DNA of 64,000 nucleotides from Plectrocnemia conspersa. Its lineage: Eukaryota > Arthropoda > Insecta > Trichoptera > Polycentropodidae. The notes beneath the pieces were generated by a model. It had not been told where the DNA came from, made no database searches, and saw only the letters and a list, made by a program, of their open reading frames with translations. Where the stretch lies: NCBI GenBank assembly GCA_009617715.1, contig VTFK01000062.1, positions 62,001-126,000 of the forward strand, given 5' to 3'. Positions within the stretch are counted from its first letter, which is position 1. Each line of letters begins with the position of its first letter. Both the position numbers and the translations under genes were made by a program. Positions 38,101 to 49,960 of this stretch are shown here, piece after piece.

Positions 38101-38571
38101 GTCGCTCGCATTGGATATTAATTCTCTGACAAACACCTAAAGATGCATTAAATAATTAATTACCCAATTTTATTATTATTCAATTAACTATATAATCACC
38201 TCTTTATCAGAATACAAAGATCTAGCTACAATATCCAAAAGCATTTTTGTCTCCGCTTGAAACTCCATAGTATCACTGGGTCCTTTAACCTTTTCATTGT
38301 CTTTGATGATAGTATGACATTCGTTTTCACTCGCAGCTGCAGTGCTGAACTTTTTATTTGCAGATATTATACGAGAATTTGAAATTGTAACTGAAAAACA
38401 CCAATTTTCGAATAAAAAATCTATACTTAGAGGTTAGAATTGTTTTATTAATTTAATGTGTTAAAATATTGATTAAATTTTACCAGGATTTTTATTTAAT
38501 AATGTAGAAATGGTGCGCCTAGAAATATTTCGCATTGGTATGCGAGAAATCATCCTTAGAGCTGCAGCCAT
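32169..38571 (-). CDS. TRAP1: TRAP1, mitochondrial Hsp90 chaperone, with one apparent frameshift
   Basis: ATP-driven chaperone of the mitochondrial matrix. Thirteen coding exons: 38571-38484, 38390-38200, 38136-37975, 37907-37666, 34129-34020, 33954-33881, 33809-33533, 33464-33395, 33333-33186, 33124-32997, 32888-32700, 32635-32404, 32343-32169. An arginine-rich, acid-poor presequence (about residues 1-55) fits mitochondrial import. The ATPase fold shows [10 protein letters not shown] (E98, N102), DTGIGMT (148-154) and GQFGVGF (192-198). The middle-domain arginine is in LSRELLQN (R395), and the protein ends TRALEKH. All junctions keep frame except within exon 11. There a TTT on the coding strand (32881-32879) has one base too many relative to the family (SRA then LAESSPYF), which makes a stop two codons later. 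Discounting one base, the frame runs to the normal stop at 694 aa (human 704). Intron 4 (3536 bp) is packed with MITEs. Confidence 0.93.
34241..35040. mobile_element. Palindromic MITE in TRAP1 intron 4, with a nested insertion
   Basis: The left end GTCATGTATATGTTATACCG and the right end, inverted, GTCATGTACATATATGTTAT continue into matching GAAATCGCTTA stretches. The centre is a second hairpin (GTGAGCACCCCATGATTCG against TCATGGGGTGTTCAC, near 34436-34480), bordered by GAGCGAGCG runs. The GGTGACCA element at 34572-34878 is inserted inside. A second copy of the family, with the same GAACACCCCATG hairpin, lies at about 52440-52905. Confidence 0.7.
34572..34878. mobile_element. GGTGACCA-ended element, copy 2, nested
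   Basis: The left end AGGTGACCAGAGGTCCTCC and the right end, inverted, AAGGTGACCAGATTTTG flank a 307 bp sequence bordered by TA. The interior repeats TTGAACAAAAATTTC-like units. It is inserted in the palindromic MITE at 34241-35040. Confidence 0.65.
35050..35837. mobile_element. Inverted-repeat element starting at TTAA, TRAP1 intron 4
   Basis: The left end after TTAA (35046-35049) reads CACATTGAATACTGGGC and then ATTATTCCTAAAAATGGAGC. The right end, inverted, reads ATATTGAATACCGGGC and then ATTATTCCTAAAAAATGGAG. The arms are about 43 bases. It overlaps the span of the next element rather than containing it. Confidence 0.6.
35420..36485. mobile_element. TTAA-bounded piggyBac-like MITE with long inverted ends, TRAP1 intron 4
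   Basis: The element starts TTAACACTTGACGG (35420) and ends AAGTGTTAA (36485). The inverted arms share GACACCCAAC followed by TTCGAACAAACGTAACGTT over about 70 bases. It is 1066 bp with no conserved ORF. AT-rich inner segments resemble those of the CCCTTTGAG family at 21338. Confidence 0.65.
36790..36872. repeat. Tandem 31-32-base repeat ending at TTAA
   Basis: Two copies of GAAACGCACAAATTTGTGCA followed by CACCG and ACGCAA lie at 36790-36820 and 36833-36864. Each is centred on the palindrome CACAAATTTGTG. The second copy runs directly into TTAA at 36869-36872, which suggests the end of another TTAA-type element whose left end I could not place. Confidence 0.55.
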
Positions 38572-41500
38572 GGCCGGCACGATGTTTGACAGCTCGTGAT
38601 CTAAGCACTAATAATAATGGCCATTATCTACGTTTTTTTTATTTCTTCCCCTTTAATATATTAAATTAATCACATGTTTGTATCGCATTTATATAATTAA
38701 ATATGTATTTTACATAAACACTAAAATGTTTTATATTTAAAATATATTTCGTGCTAATAATATTTATGATTTATAATCAGTGTTTATAATCAATATTTTA
38801 TTTGCTTTTTAAATGATAAAATCATATTTATCGATAAATATATGTACTGTCATTCATAGTAGATTATTTTACCCACAAATGACTGATTTATTCAATTATT
38901 TGTTTATAATCTAGTAATCTTATATCACGTATGTCTTACATTCTTGAGTCTGATAGCGATTAGATATGAAAGCATGATTTTTGATAACATATATGTGTAT
39001 CAACACCATGTGATATTTTTGCAACAGTTTTTTAAATAAAAAAAGTATTTTAAAATTTTGCATAACGTATTTTATGAAATATGTATTTGTTTATATAATT
39101 TCTAGTTACAGTTGTTATAATCTAAACAGACATTTATAACCGTCTAAACTAGTGTCTCCAAAATATTTTTGGTTCACGTTGCCCTTATAATATCAGGATA
39201 TCAGTCGTAAATAAAATTAAGATTTATATTTTAATAATTTCCAAGACTTAATTAGTTTAAAATTGTCACATTTTTCTTTTAGTGTTATGTTGCAACTCTA
39301 ATGCTACTTCTTCCTTTGTGAGATTTTCTGTAATCTTCACGTTTTTAACATTCGAGGGGCCAGTGGAACCTCAGTCATTATATAGGTTGCTCAATGGCTT
39401 AAATGAGCGGGAGAGCAACTACACGACCAGTCTTTTCAGCTGCCGGGCGACGACAGCACACAGAAACAAATCAAAGTTTGCCACGGCCATTTTGGCCATA
39501 ATAAAATTGTTGCCCGTCAAAAAAACATTATTCTTAGCAGAAGTAAATTCAAATGAAGCTGTGGTCCTGAATGAGTGTTGAATCCATGTAAACTTGCTAC
39601 TATATTTTTCAAGCCAGTAGATAAATTGCGAATAAAGTCTAAATAACTTAAGTGAAATTAACTGGTTTAAGTTCTTGGTAGAAGTTAATTCAGTGCGGCT
39701 GTGTTCGAACTTACATACTCTTAAACGTCGAGGGAATTCTAATGTCCCTCCCATTCATCAATCGGGTGGAATTAGACTATTTGTTGTTGTGTAATAAATT
39801 ATTAGCTAAATTATCTGCGTGCAATGATTAAAAAATCCATAGAATCAGAAGTGATGCTATTTCTATGGAATGTGTAAACTTGGATTCAGGTACCTCCTGG
39901 TGCATTCTATCGCATTATGCATCGATCCTTTGGCTTTGTTTGGGTAGCCCTGAACTTTTTAGCAAGTGCTTTCAATCGTAATGGATGTCCACTCAGATGA
40001 TTTGTTTGATGCTTCTAAAAGTTATTCTCACCGCACCAATAACTATCAAGACAATATTTTTAGATTTTGTTTTTCTTTTACTCCTTGCCGTTGGTTATGA
40101 TGGGTATTATTATTTATTTTCGTCTTTCTATACTTATTTCCAAATATTGAGTAAAATGTACCCTTAGTAATATCAATATTTAGAGGTTAAAATTTTATTT
40201 TTAGTATATATTTTAAGGGATAATAAATAACATTACATACTATTAAAGAAATAAAAGAAAAATATAATGTGGAAAATATTTATTTAACTATTCATTTCAA
40301 CCATTTGTTGACAAAATACACTTTCCACAATGGTATATTTATTTTTACATAATAATAAAGGAATTTTTGGCGATACTGCCCATCTAAGGTGGTAAAACTA
40401 ATTAATTTATTTTCAACTAGAATTAGATACAAATATGTATATAATATATATGTGTATATATATAAATTTATTTATCATACAAACATTATAAAATAACCAC
40501 ACATATGTCTATCATATAATAATAATAACTGAATTATACTAAAATTTTATAAACAATAAAAATAAATATCTACAAATTCACAATCGTAAAAAAATTATAT
40601 AAAAATGGTAAGTAATGTTTGGAATTTTCGTTTAAAACATATATAATAATAATGTATATTTTATATATGTATATTATAATTTCATTTCAATAAATAACAC
40701 ACGCACATTTAGATCTGTCTGTTTGGTTAAATTGATAAAGGTTTCGATACAAATTTGACCGTTCGTTATAAATATATATATCAATATCACAGAAATTTAA
40801 ATCATAAATATAATACATATACCATACTTTTTTATGTTATTCGATACAAAGGTAACTTTAAACTGAGTCAATTAAATTAAGGTTAGAAGGAAAAGTAAAT
40901 ACATACAAAGAATAAACGGTCAAATTTGATCATCGATCTAATGACAGACATATTTGAAATGATCGTATTGGTCCCTCAATGCCAAGAGGAGCATTTCTTA
41001 AAGAAATAAATTATCATAATCAATTCGCTTTATGTCATCGTCGTACATTGGAATCATAGAGATATGGAATGGTTATTACTAGATTCTAAAACACTATTTT
41101 TTTTAAATATATGTATATTTTAATATGTATATATGTAATAAAAAAAAACATTACAAAGAATTTGTACTTTTATCATATTGATAAAAAGTAAAAAAACTTT
41201 AAAGTTAGTTAATTGTGCATGTATATTATTTTCGCTAATTAACCTCATTTATTCATATTTTAATACAATATAAAACGTTCCAGCGTTGGTCCGCTAATTT
41301 CATCTTTTATGGAACATTCGAGAGATATATCACGAGCAAATTGGAATGTTACTTTGTCACTTAACGCAAACAAAGAACTCAGAACGTCGAGCGAGATTCA
41401 AAAATTATGCAAAGCGGTTACTGGGAAGAGAGCTGGGTAACATTAAAATCACAGATATGAGGTTAACCGATTTTGCGTCTGAACGAGAAACGATTCGAAA

Positions 41501-43623
41501 TTTATATAAACATAACGACGTCGAGGTAACTTCTAAGGCCATTTACTTGCCGTTGAAACGATAAAAAACTGACATGATATACTTAACATATGTCATTATA
41601 ATGTAGTACATTATATATATGTATATATAATACTAGATAGAATTGAATCGTAAATTTTGTTTAAACTACAATTGAGATCTACCTTTTGATGACAAACGTC
41701 ATAAATATGAATATATGATAGTAATATATATATATATGTAATGATTTTACTTGTCTATCTAACGTGGATTTGTAAGTATATAAAAAAATAATGTCTTCCG
41801 TCAATTTGATAAAATTAAAAAGATTGATTAAATCATTTAAAACATAATTGTCATTCAAAGAGAAAATCATAAATAGTCATTTATTAGATTTGTTTAACGT
41901 GAAATATGAGGGGAGATTCATAATTCTCTGACCTTTCATGGATTTAAAATATTATTTTATTCCTAATTTAGACATCACTCTGAACAATTCAGAGATTAAA
42001 CAGACGTAAAAAAGTTACTTAACTCCTTTATTGATGATAAATAAAAATCAGTTCTTGAAAAAACATACTGTGATAAAAAGTAAAGACTGACTGAATATTT
42101 TATGTTTCAGTTTATGTTTGGTTTCGAAAAAACCGTCGAAATAGAACATAAACAGAAACTTCATTTCATATGATATTTATTTTTAAGAAGTTTGTATATG
42201 AGATTTTTATTTTAGGTATAATGTTAAGTAAAGAGTATTTTTTTCATAACATGTCTGTTCAACGGTATACGGAGTATACTATGTGGCAAAATAGAAAAAC
42301 AAATGTAAAACGTCAAAGGTCATGACAAATGCATTGCTAGATATAAAAAAAACATCATAAATAATACATGTTTCACCTTACACTGCTTAATTATTTCTGT
42401 GAATTTCTTCCTAATTATTTTTGGACAAAAACATTAGCACATTCTTTTAGAATTGCAATGTCATTTTAGCAACATACTGTGTAAGGCAAGAGCATTTGCA
42501 ATTTGTCTGTGTTTTAAATAATAAATTCTTTATAATACCTAGACTTTTGCAAAATTTTCAGTTAGCCATTATACAACAATAATTATTGAATCTACATATA
42601 AAAGATAATAACTTGAGAAGAATATGGCAAAAAATGTCAGTTAAATAGAAAGCAATTATGATTGATGAAAATGGCGATACTACATTCCAAGTCAAATTAA
42701 ACCTGGATTGTCTATATTGTAGACAAGAAATGAGTCTAAAACTCGTCGATGAGAAAGTTTTGGAGAGAATGAAATATATATTTTAAGAAAAAGGTTGGTA
42801 TTGAAGAAATTACAGGTTGGAGAATTACAGACTGTCCCTCGTAACGTAAGAGTTGTATGCACAGTTGGATATTTGATTATTTCTTTGATATGCAGAATCG
42901 CACATAACATAATATCGATATACAGTGTGCTATATATTTTATATTATTATATATACGATCAGTGGTGGCTCATGAAGGGGTGCTGCGTAGTTATATTCTA
43001 TAAAATGGTCTATTTGTTTATTTTTCATCGCCCGGATCGTAGAAACTTTCCTTATAGATAGCTTGAAAAATAGACAAATGGTTTAATATTTTAAATAAAA
43101 TAACTATTCAGCACCCGCTCACGAGCCGCCACCGCATACGATCATTCATAAATACATCATCAATAAATATAACATCGTATAAACTGGCACAATCGCGAAA
43201 ATCAAAAATAAATTTATCTTCTTTCCTAAAAACGAATCAATCATAATAACATTTTTTCAAACTTAATAATCTTATTTACACAACTTACTATACCGCGAAA
43301 ACAATGTCGGAGAAAATATTATACATGCGTATATTTATTATTATTATGTATATGTATATAAAAGATTGTTGATACAATTATCAATATTGTGTGTTTGATC
43401 GTTTTTAGAAGATATAAAAGGCACCTAATTCTCATAATAAATATATGAAAATATTACTTTACGCCTAATCGCGCCGTTAAACATACTTGTATATATTGTG
43501 TACGAATAATAACTTGTGATATTAAAATTTTTCATGTATGTATATATGAACACAGTATTACTTTACGAATATTTTATAATATGTATAATTAATCCCCGAC
43601 ATAAGAATGATATGAACGTCCGT
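38572..43623. other. TRAP1-mastermind interval, no firm gene
   Basis: Mostly AT-rich. At 41281-41564 the composition is less skewed: one plus frame is open for 72 codons (41346-41564), and an overlapping minus frame ends at about 41260. Neither matches a family I know. At 39534-39715 a segment is present as two diverged copies (AGAAGTAAATTCAAATGAAG against AGAAGTTAATTCAGTGCGG). The 3' UTR of mastermind probably occupies part of 43100-43623. Confidence 0.4.
42960..43134. mobile_element. 175-bp hAT-like MITE
   Basis: The left end CAGTGGTGGCTCATGA and the right end, inverted, CGGTGGCGGCTCGTGA are followed by matching GGGTGCTG blocks. The flanking 8-mers TATACGAT (42952-42959) and CATACGAT (43135-43142) match at 7 of 8, as for a diverged hAT target duplication. 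Confidence 0.7.
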
Positions 43624-46308
43624 CTAGAATATGTCTTGTAAATTAAAGCCGTACTCGGTCTCCAGCGAGCTCAGCAGCTCCTGGTCGGTGAAGTTGCTCG
43701 TATCCGTCGAAGGCATATTTTCGAGGAAGTCCAGGTTGAAGTCGGTCGCCTGACCGGGGAAGTTGGAGGATGCGTTGTTATTGACTGGCGTGCTCTGCAA
43801 CGAGGGGAACTGACTCATGTTCTGCTGCGAGTTTGGCGTTTGTACTGAGTTCGACTGCGGAACGACCGAATTTTGGTTGTTCATATTGTGTTGGTGCAGC
43901 GAAATGTTCTGGTTTTGGTTCATGCTGATGTTAGATGGCTGTGAAAGATATATGTGTTAGTATTGCATGGAAAAAAATCACAGTGACTGTCATATGGTGT
44001 TTATAATCACCTGTCCTTGCATAGATATGCCTTGACTTTGCTGCACCATTAAATGAGATTGCATTTGCTGTTGGTGGTGCGGTTGGGAAGACATCATCTG
44101 CTGCTGCGATCTTAACAACTGCTGCTGATGCAACTGTTGTTGCTGCTGCTGCATCGCGTTAGGACCACCCATTGGAAAACCACCTGTATAAAAAAATAAA
44201 CAAATTGTACTATAAAATATCAATTTCAAAACACATTATTATGAATTTTCATCATTTTTAGTACACATGTCAATAACAAAGGGCCTAAGTTAAATCCTTG
44301 AGGTACACCACTCGTTGCATTAAACTCGTAAAAAACACAATCGTTTATTTTTGGGCTATCCTTTTATCTGACAAAGAGCTTCTTAGCCAATCAAATAAAT
44401 TAACACTTAATCGATAGGCAGTTTTTTACTGCTTAATGGATGATGGGCAGTTGTAAAATAAAAATATAATAACTTTTGTATTAAAAAATAATACAAAAAC
44501 ATTGATCAAAAATGCAATAGCATTTAAACTATAGTTGTATGCGGGTTATAATAGCTAATGTGGGTCAAATTAAATTTATAACATATGATCTATCTCTTGA
44601 TCACGCCGAAAAAAAATTATGATGCCATTTTACGATCTACATGTGTGTTAAAAAGACGTTAATTTATTGGCGATCATATGTAACACTGAACCGCTTCATG
44701 GAACAAGATAAAAAAAATTGTTTCCCAAAAAAATATGATTAGATAATGGAAACCATGGCTCCACAAAAGAGGAGGGAAGGGGTGGCAGCGCATAGGGTTT
44801 ATGAAAGAGACCGAAACCGATCGATTTTAAAAATTATATGTTACGAGATCGATTAGTTTTGTTCGTTTGTCCTCGTACTTGTTGGTCATATCTGCTATGA
44901 CCGAAGTTCATAGAATTCGTATGTTGCAATCTCAGAAAGGCCTGTTATTAAAATCGTAAATATTTTTACACTTTTTTCACATAAAATATTTTGAAGAACA
45001 CAGGTGTTCCGTGTAAAGTGAATATGATTGGAAAACCTTGGTCTTTGGTTAATAAGTATTGTAGGATACAATATGATTAGGAATAAAACATACAAAGCTA
45101 GTTCGAAGATAAAATGTATTATACATCTGTCTTATTGATTTAGAAAAAACCTTTGATCTGGTTCAATATAACAAATATTTATTGAAATATTACAAGTAAA
45201 ATTCCATTACATATGAAAGGTATTTGTGAATTTAACTGTTAATATCCAGAGCATTAGAGTTGAAATCCAATTAACGACTATATTGCTGTTTAAAACCATA
45301 ACTTGTTGTTTGTCTATGATATTTTGTAGTAAAAGACATACCTTGATGTTGTGCCAGATGTGAAAAATTAGGCATATTCGCCGGATGTCTAGGAAAACCG
45401 ACTCCGGCTTGTTGCTGCTGTTGCATGGCAAGGTGATGCCGCCACTCCGGATGCGTGGGCGCTCCAGTGGGAGGAACTGGATACCGGCCGGTAGGATTCC
45501 CATACACGACGCCTCCAGTGCGCATCATAGGACCTACTGCATATTAAAATAAAATTATATAATCCACATAAAACAATACTATCACACTCAAATTAAATAC
45601 AAACCTGATGGGGGCATGGGTTGATGAGTCGCCCTTCTGATCGCTGCCTGAGGATATCTATTAGCGGCCGCAGCCAGAGGGTTTTGAGTTGCTTTATAAT
45701 CTGGCGGGGGCGGCCGTAAATGTCCCTGGACACTTTGATGCATCGCTTGCTGGTTTCGCAACATCTGCTGCTGCTGCAATAATTTGGCGTGCTGCTCTCT
45801 AGTCATGCCCATCATGTTGCCCATATTATTCACGTTAACCATGTTCGGATTGTTGGGAATCATGTTGTTGTTCATTCCCATGTTCGACATGCCTCCCATG
45901 GGCTGCCCCATATTAACGCCATTGGCTGGCGAATTGGCATTCTGAGGATTCTGCTGACCCATCGGAGATCCGTTTCCGCCCATCGGAGAGTTAGCCGCTT
46001 GCTGCTGCTGCCGCTGCCTCAACGTCTGTTGAGTGAAGTTGATCGTTTGAGACTGCGATACCGTGTACGTATCGCCGTTGGGCGGAGCTGGAATTCAACA
46101 AATTATAATTTTAAAAATCATATATGCACATATAAAATAGAACGTAATAAAACTGTAACATACCGTTTTGATGGTGGGGCGAAGGCGCACCGCCGCCCTG
46201 GTGAGGTTGATTCGTCGCTTGCCCGAAATACATGCCTTGTTGCTGAGCCACGGAAACATGTCCACCTTGCAATTCACCGCTCAAATGCATATGTTGACCG
46301 GCAGAAAC
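43624..46308 (-). CDS. mam: Mastermind, 3' five coding exons (Notch co-activator)
   Basis: Nuclear co-activator that binds the Notch intracellular domain with CSL and recruits p300. Exons in transcription order are 46308-46164, 46087-45605, 45536-45342, 44183-44011 and 43938-43624. They sum to 1311 nt (436 residues plus stop), with all phases consistent. Recognisable text includes VSQSQTINFTQQTLRQR, HLRPPPPDYKATQNP, THPEWRHHLAMQQQQQ, Gln-rich and Met/Asn-rich low-complexity runs, and the acidic hydrophobic C-terminus (DFNLDFLENMP then FTDQELLSSLETE and FNLQDIF). The N-terminal Notch-binding helix is absent and must lie upstream, beyond the window or unrecognised. The identity rests on these motifs recalled from insect mastermind; another Gln-rich co-activator is the alternative. 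The 1158 bp intron at 44184-45341 contains retrotransposon debris. Confidence 0.8.
45127..45230 (+). pseudogene. Non-LTR reverse transcriptase fragment in a mastermind intron
   Basis: The plus strand reads LIDLEKTFDLVQYNKYLLKY, which matches the motif A region of non-LTR reverse transcriptases (usually DFxKAFDxV). Only this short piece is recognised. Confidence 0.5.
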
Positions 46309-47032
46309 CTAAAAAAGGAATGAAATTGTTAAATATATACTTTCACTAGGTAAATGCTAATAATCATGATCAATGTTGATATTGAATATAAACGTCTTGA
46401 AAAACATTATATACAATTAGAAAATTATGTTTTTAAACATACAGATACATCTATTCCCTTTATAGGTATGTTAACTTTAGCCGAAAGTGTCAAATCGCCT
46501 GTTCTAGTTGTCTTGAATTTTAAATCAAAAACACAATTGAAACTTAAATTAGTCGCCATGGTCAGAGTGGGAACAAAAATGCTAAAGTTCTGATATGTTT
46601 TTAAAGTTTTTTTTATGGATAAGGGTCAAATCTAAAACGTTATAGCATTCAAAGGTTTGTATTGAGTGTTGCCGTTTAAAAATATTTATATATATTATTA
46701 CTAGTGATTGAATTGTGCCCTTTTGAATATTTATTCTTAATTAAATGACATAAAGAGATAAAAAATAAGGATTTTTAATAAGGAATGAAATTAATATTTT
46801 ACCCCTTTTTTAAAATTAAAAAAATTAGTTTGTTTCTCTGATTTGTGCATTTTTTTTAATAAAACAGCACTTATAAAAAAAAATATTCGCCAACAATTAA
46901 TCATCGACATTTTATTTAAAAAATGGACGTTTATTAGCAAAACATACATAACTTCACCAGAAATATATGGTGGGGGCAAAATTACCACAAAAAAAATTCT
47001 TTAGAAATATTAAAAAATAATTTTATGGCGGA

Positions 47033-47274
47033 TGGGGCGGGCCGCCCCAGGCGGCACTAGCTTGGGGGCGGCATATTCGCGATGGGATCGTCTAATGTGG
47101 TTCTTAACCATGAATGCACTAAAACATATATAAATCCACGAATAACAAGAGCTTAATAATAACTAATTTATTATTTTCAGAAATGCTGATTTTATGACCC
47201 TGCAAAAAATGTATGGGGGGGGGCGGTAATTTTAAGGATCGCCCTGGGCGGCACATACCCTAGCTACGCCACTG
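47033..47274. repeat. hAT-like element end with GC-rich CCGCCC ends
   Basis: The right end, inverted, reads CAGTGGCGTAGCTAGGG followed by TGCCGCCCAGGGCG, a terminal sequence typical of hAT-type elements. The left part has GGGCGGGCCGCCCCAGGCGG. The exact left end and target duplication are not clear. Confidence 0.45.
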
Positions 47275-47555
47275 ATTTAGGTATTCCTTGGCAATACACT
47301 TACATGGTAAATTAAACAATTATGATATATAAGTAATTATTGGAAGTAGTCAAAATAAATATTTTAAATACAATAAATCGGGTATCAATTCATTAATATA
47401 GTAAAACGTATGACTCTTCTAACGCCTACCAAATTCCATTATTCGGCCATCGCCCACATTACGAACATATGTTTTAAAGTAATTTTAATAAAAATACCAC
47501 ATTATGTTAATACAGTTTCTTATCATTATTTAGACTTTTAACCTTATTAAAGTAT

Positions 47556-47755
47556 ATTCAAACCGAATTTTGGTCAATAGGAGAGCGAAAAAACCATTAT
47601 CACTTCTCAGAAGTCAAAAATTCACGTCAAAATCAATAAAATCGTATCGGTACCATCACAATGTTATTGCTTTTGATGTGGATTTTTGACTTCTGAGAAG
47701 GGATAATTATTTTTTGCGCTCTTCTATTGGTCAAAATACGGTTTATTTATGCTTC
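47556..47755. repeat. Hairpin MITE-like palindrome, copy 2
   Basis: The arms ACCGAATTTTGGTCAATAGG and, inverted, ACCGTATTTTGACCAATAG enclose the same CTTCTCAGAAGTCAAAAAT blocks as the palindrome at 4024-4264. The central GC-rich hairpin is reduced to TCGGTACCATCAC. Confidence 0.65.
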
Positions 47756-49429
47756 ATTCGATTCTCACTTATTGCTATTTTTTATAATATTGTCATAAAA
47801 AGTCTTAATATTATATGAACGTTACATATTAAGAACAGCAACTGGAGACTTTTATTTCGAGCCCTTGACAAGTCGTTAACACTCGATAATATTTTTTTAT
47901 ATTAGTTTAATACTATTAATGTAATTAAAATATCTATAAATTATGATATATTTTTTTTAATTCTAAAAATAACTGGCATTAGGGTTGTGTACTACGAAAT
48001 ATACCGTGGGACGAAAACGGTTAACGGAAGACCCCAAAAATATATATAGCGCGATAACTACCATAGGTTTCGTGATTATCAGATTTCCATTAAACTTTAC
48101 TGAAAGATCTATTTATAAGTATCTCTGCCGAGTACGTTATTCAGCCTGATTCATAGTTTTGTTTAAAAATAAGCGGCTTTCTTAAGAAAAAAAATAGAAG
48201 AAGAAAAAACTAGCAAAATTAACAAAAGTTAAAATATCTTAACGCACACTGATGGTGTTTTTTTATTTTTATTAATTCAGGTTTAACTGTTATATTTTTA
48301 TTGTTTAATAAAACAATATAAAAACATACTTTTTTAATATATTTTGTGTGTGTGGGGGTTGGGTAACATTTCATATTTTTTTCACTTATTTGTAAAAAAG
48401 GATACCATAAAAGGATGATTAAGCTCGATTTGAATTATTCATACGTGAGAATAGGAAAATCCAGGAAAACTTAATCTGTGATGATCGATCGAATTCCGTC
48501 TCCTAGACACGATAGAAATTGAAAAATCCAATTGTTTTTTTAGTCTTTCCTTCACTCTCTTGCCGCGTTAAAAAAAAATCCATGCAAAATCAATACGTGG
48601 CGATGTTTTTAATGAATTAAAAATTGAGTTTTTTATACGTGAACTTATATTTGTGCTTCATAAAAGATAATGAACGTGTCAATTCCTATCTTAAGTTTTC
48701 TTTCCAATTCATAATGTGTCGAAGATTTGGTGTAAATTGTAAAAAAAATCAGATTTAGTTGCGCGCTCCATATAATTATTATATTATACATCGATGGCAG
48801 CGCCGCTGTGGCGAGAATTGGAAGCACATGTCTTTAAAAAATATATAATTTCAATATATCTACAAATGTTTTTGAGCAAACCGCAGAGATGTCGTTAAAT
48901 AAAGGTTTTAATTTTCCGTTCAAACAATTTCCAACCATAAAATATATAAAACAACAGTGATATAAGATTCAAAAGTTGATGACGGCTCAGAACATCATCC
49001 GCGCCTGGGGCTGGTTCGCCATGACGTCAAATGGGGTAGAAAAGTTAAGAAAGCATTGATTCATGAACAAATCTTTGCGTCATTTCATTAAACATAATAA
49101 CGAGATCGACTAGCTTACGAAGATTAAAAAGATTACAACTTCGCTGTGCGATTTGATTTTTGAATATTTAATAAAAAATAACTATATTTAAAATAAAATT
49201 AAACAAAAATTTTATATATTTTATAAATAAAAAAGGGTGGTTAGAATAACTTACGCAAATAAAATGGCACAGCGCGGCATGATTAGTTACATTATTTTTA
49301 TTTTTCATTTCAATATTATTTATATATGAAGAGGGGGGGGGGTACAGATTTGATAATGTTTTAAAATAGGGTATCGTCTTATGAATGAATAGTGTGAATT
49401 AAATTATATTTATAGAAATAAAAGGGCGG

Positions 49430-49960
49430 GGGAGGTCGAATGGCTGACACAGATCAATCGAACGGTATCAGACAAGGTTCAGCGCTCGTCTGTCGCGAAG
49501 CGGGCAAAGGCAAATGCAAAGACGACCGAGGGTTAACAACCTGCGGCGGTCGCGTCCCCCGTCCGTTTACCGCTACGCGTTCAAATATCGCGCACGCCAT
49601 TGTCGATCGTTTGGCCCAAACGCCGCCGATCGGCGGCCATCGTCCGCGACGCTCGCTACACCGGGTACGAAAAAAACAACATAATGGGACGGAGCACACG
49701 ATGCGTTTTTCATTAGGCACCGTCGGTCGTGATCGACGGCACGGGCGAGGTCATCACCTTCACGCACACTTGCGCATAAGCGCTACTAACAATGAGTGTG
49801 TGTGTGATGATACCAATATCGCTCCGCATTCCTTCGATTCGAAATGATGACGGAGAAGGAGGAGCTGCCGATAGATGGGAATCACTGACCTACATCGATT
49901 GCGAATTTGATATGCGCGAAAACAAAAGCAGTTAAATAATAGACACAGAAGGCGCCTTCC
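49430..49960. promoter_or_regulatory. CpG-rich island 1
   Basis: About 530 bases with many CG dinucleotides sit in very AT-rich surroundings. Overlapping frames are open on both strands, as expected from low stop-codon density in GC-rich DNA; none resembles a known protein. It could be an alternative promoter or enhancer of mastermind. Confidence 0.3.

Noticed and set aside
39419..39754. 111-codon minus-strand frame as a gene
   Set aside because: It has no recognisable domain, lies in a diverged local duplication and has no supporting splice structure.
45789..46349. 186-codon plus-strand frame opposite mastermind
   Set aside because: It is the shadow of the Met/Asn/Gln-rich mastermind exon (His/Val-rich antisense); the minus-strand exons have consistent phases.
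49440..49847. 135-codon plus-strand frame in CpG island 1
   Set aside because: Equally open frames exist on the other strand, composition alone explains the lack of stops, and no domain or splice context supports coding.
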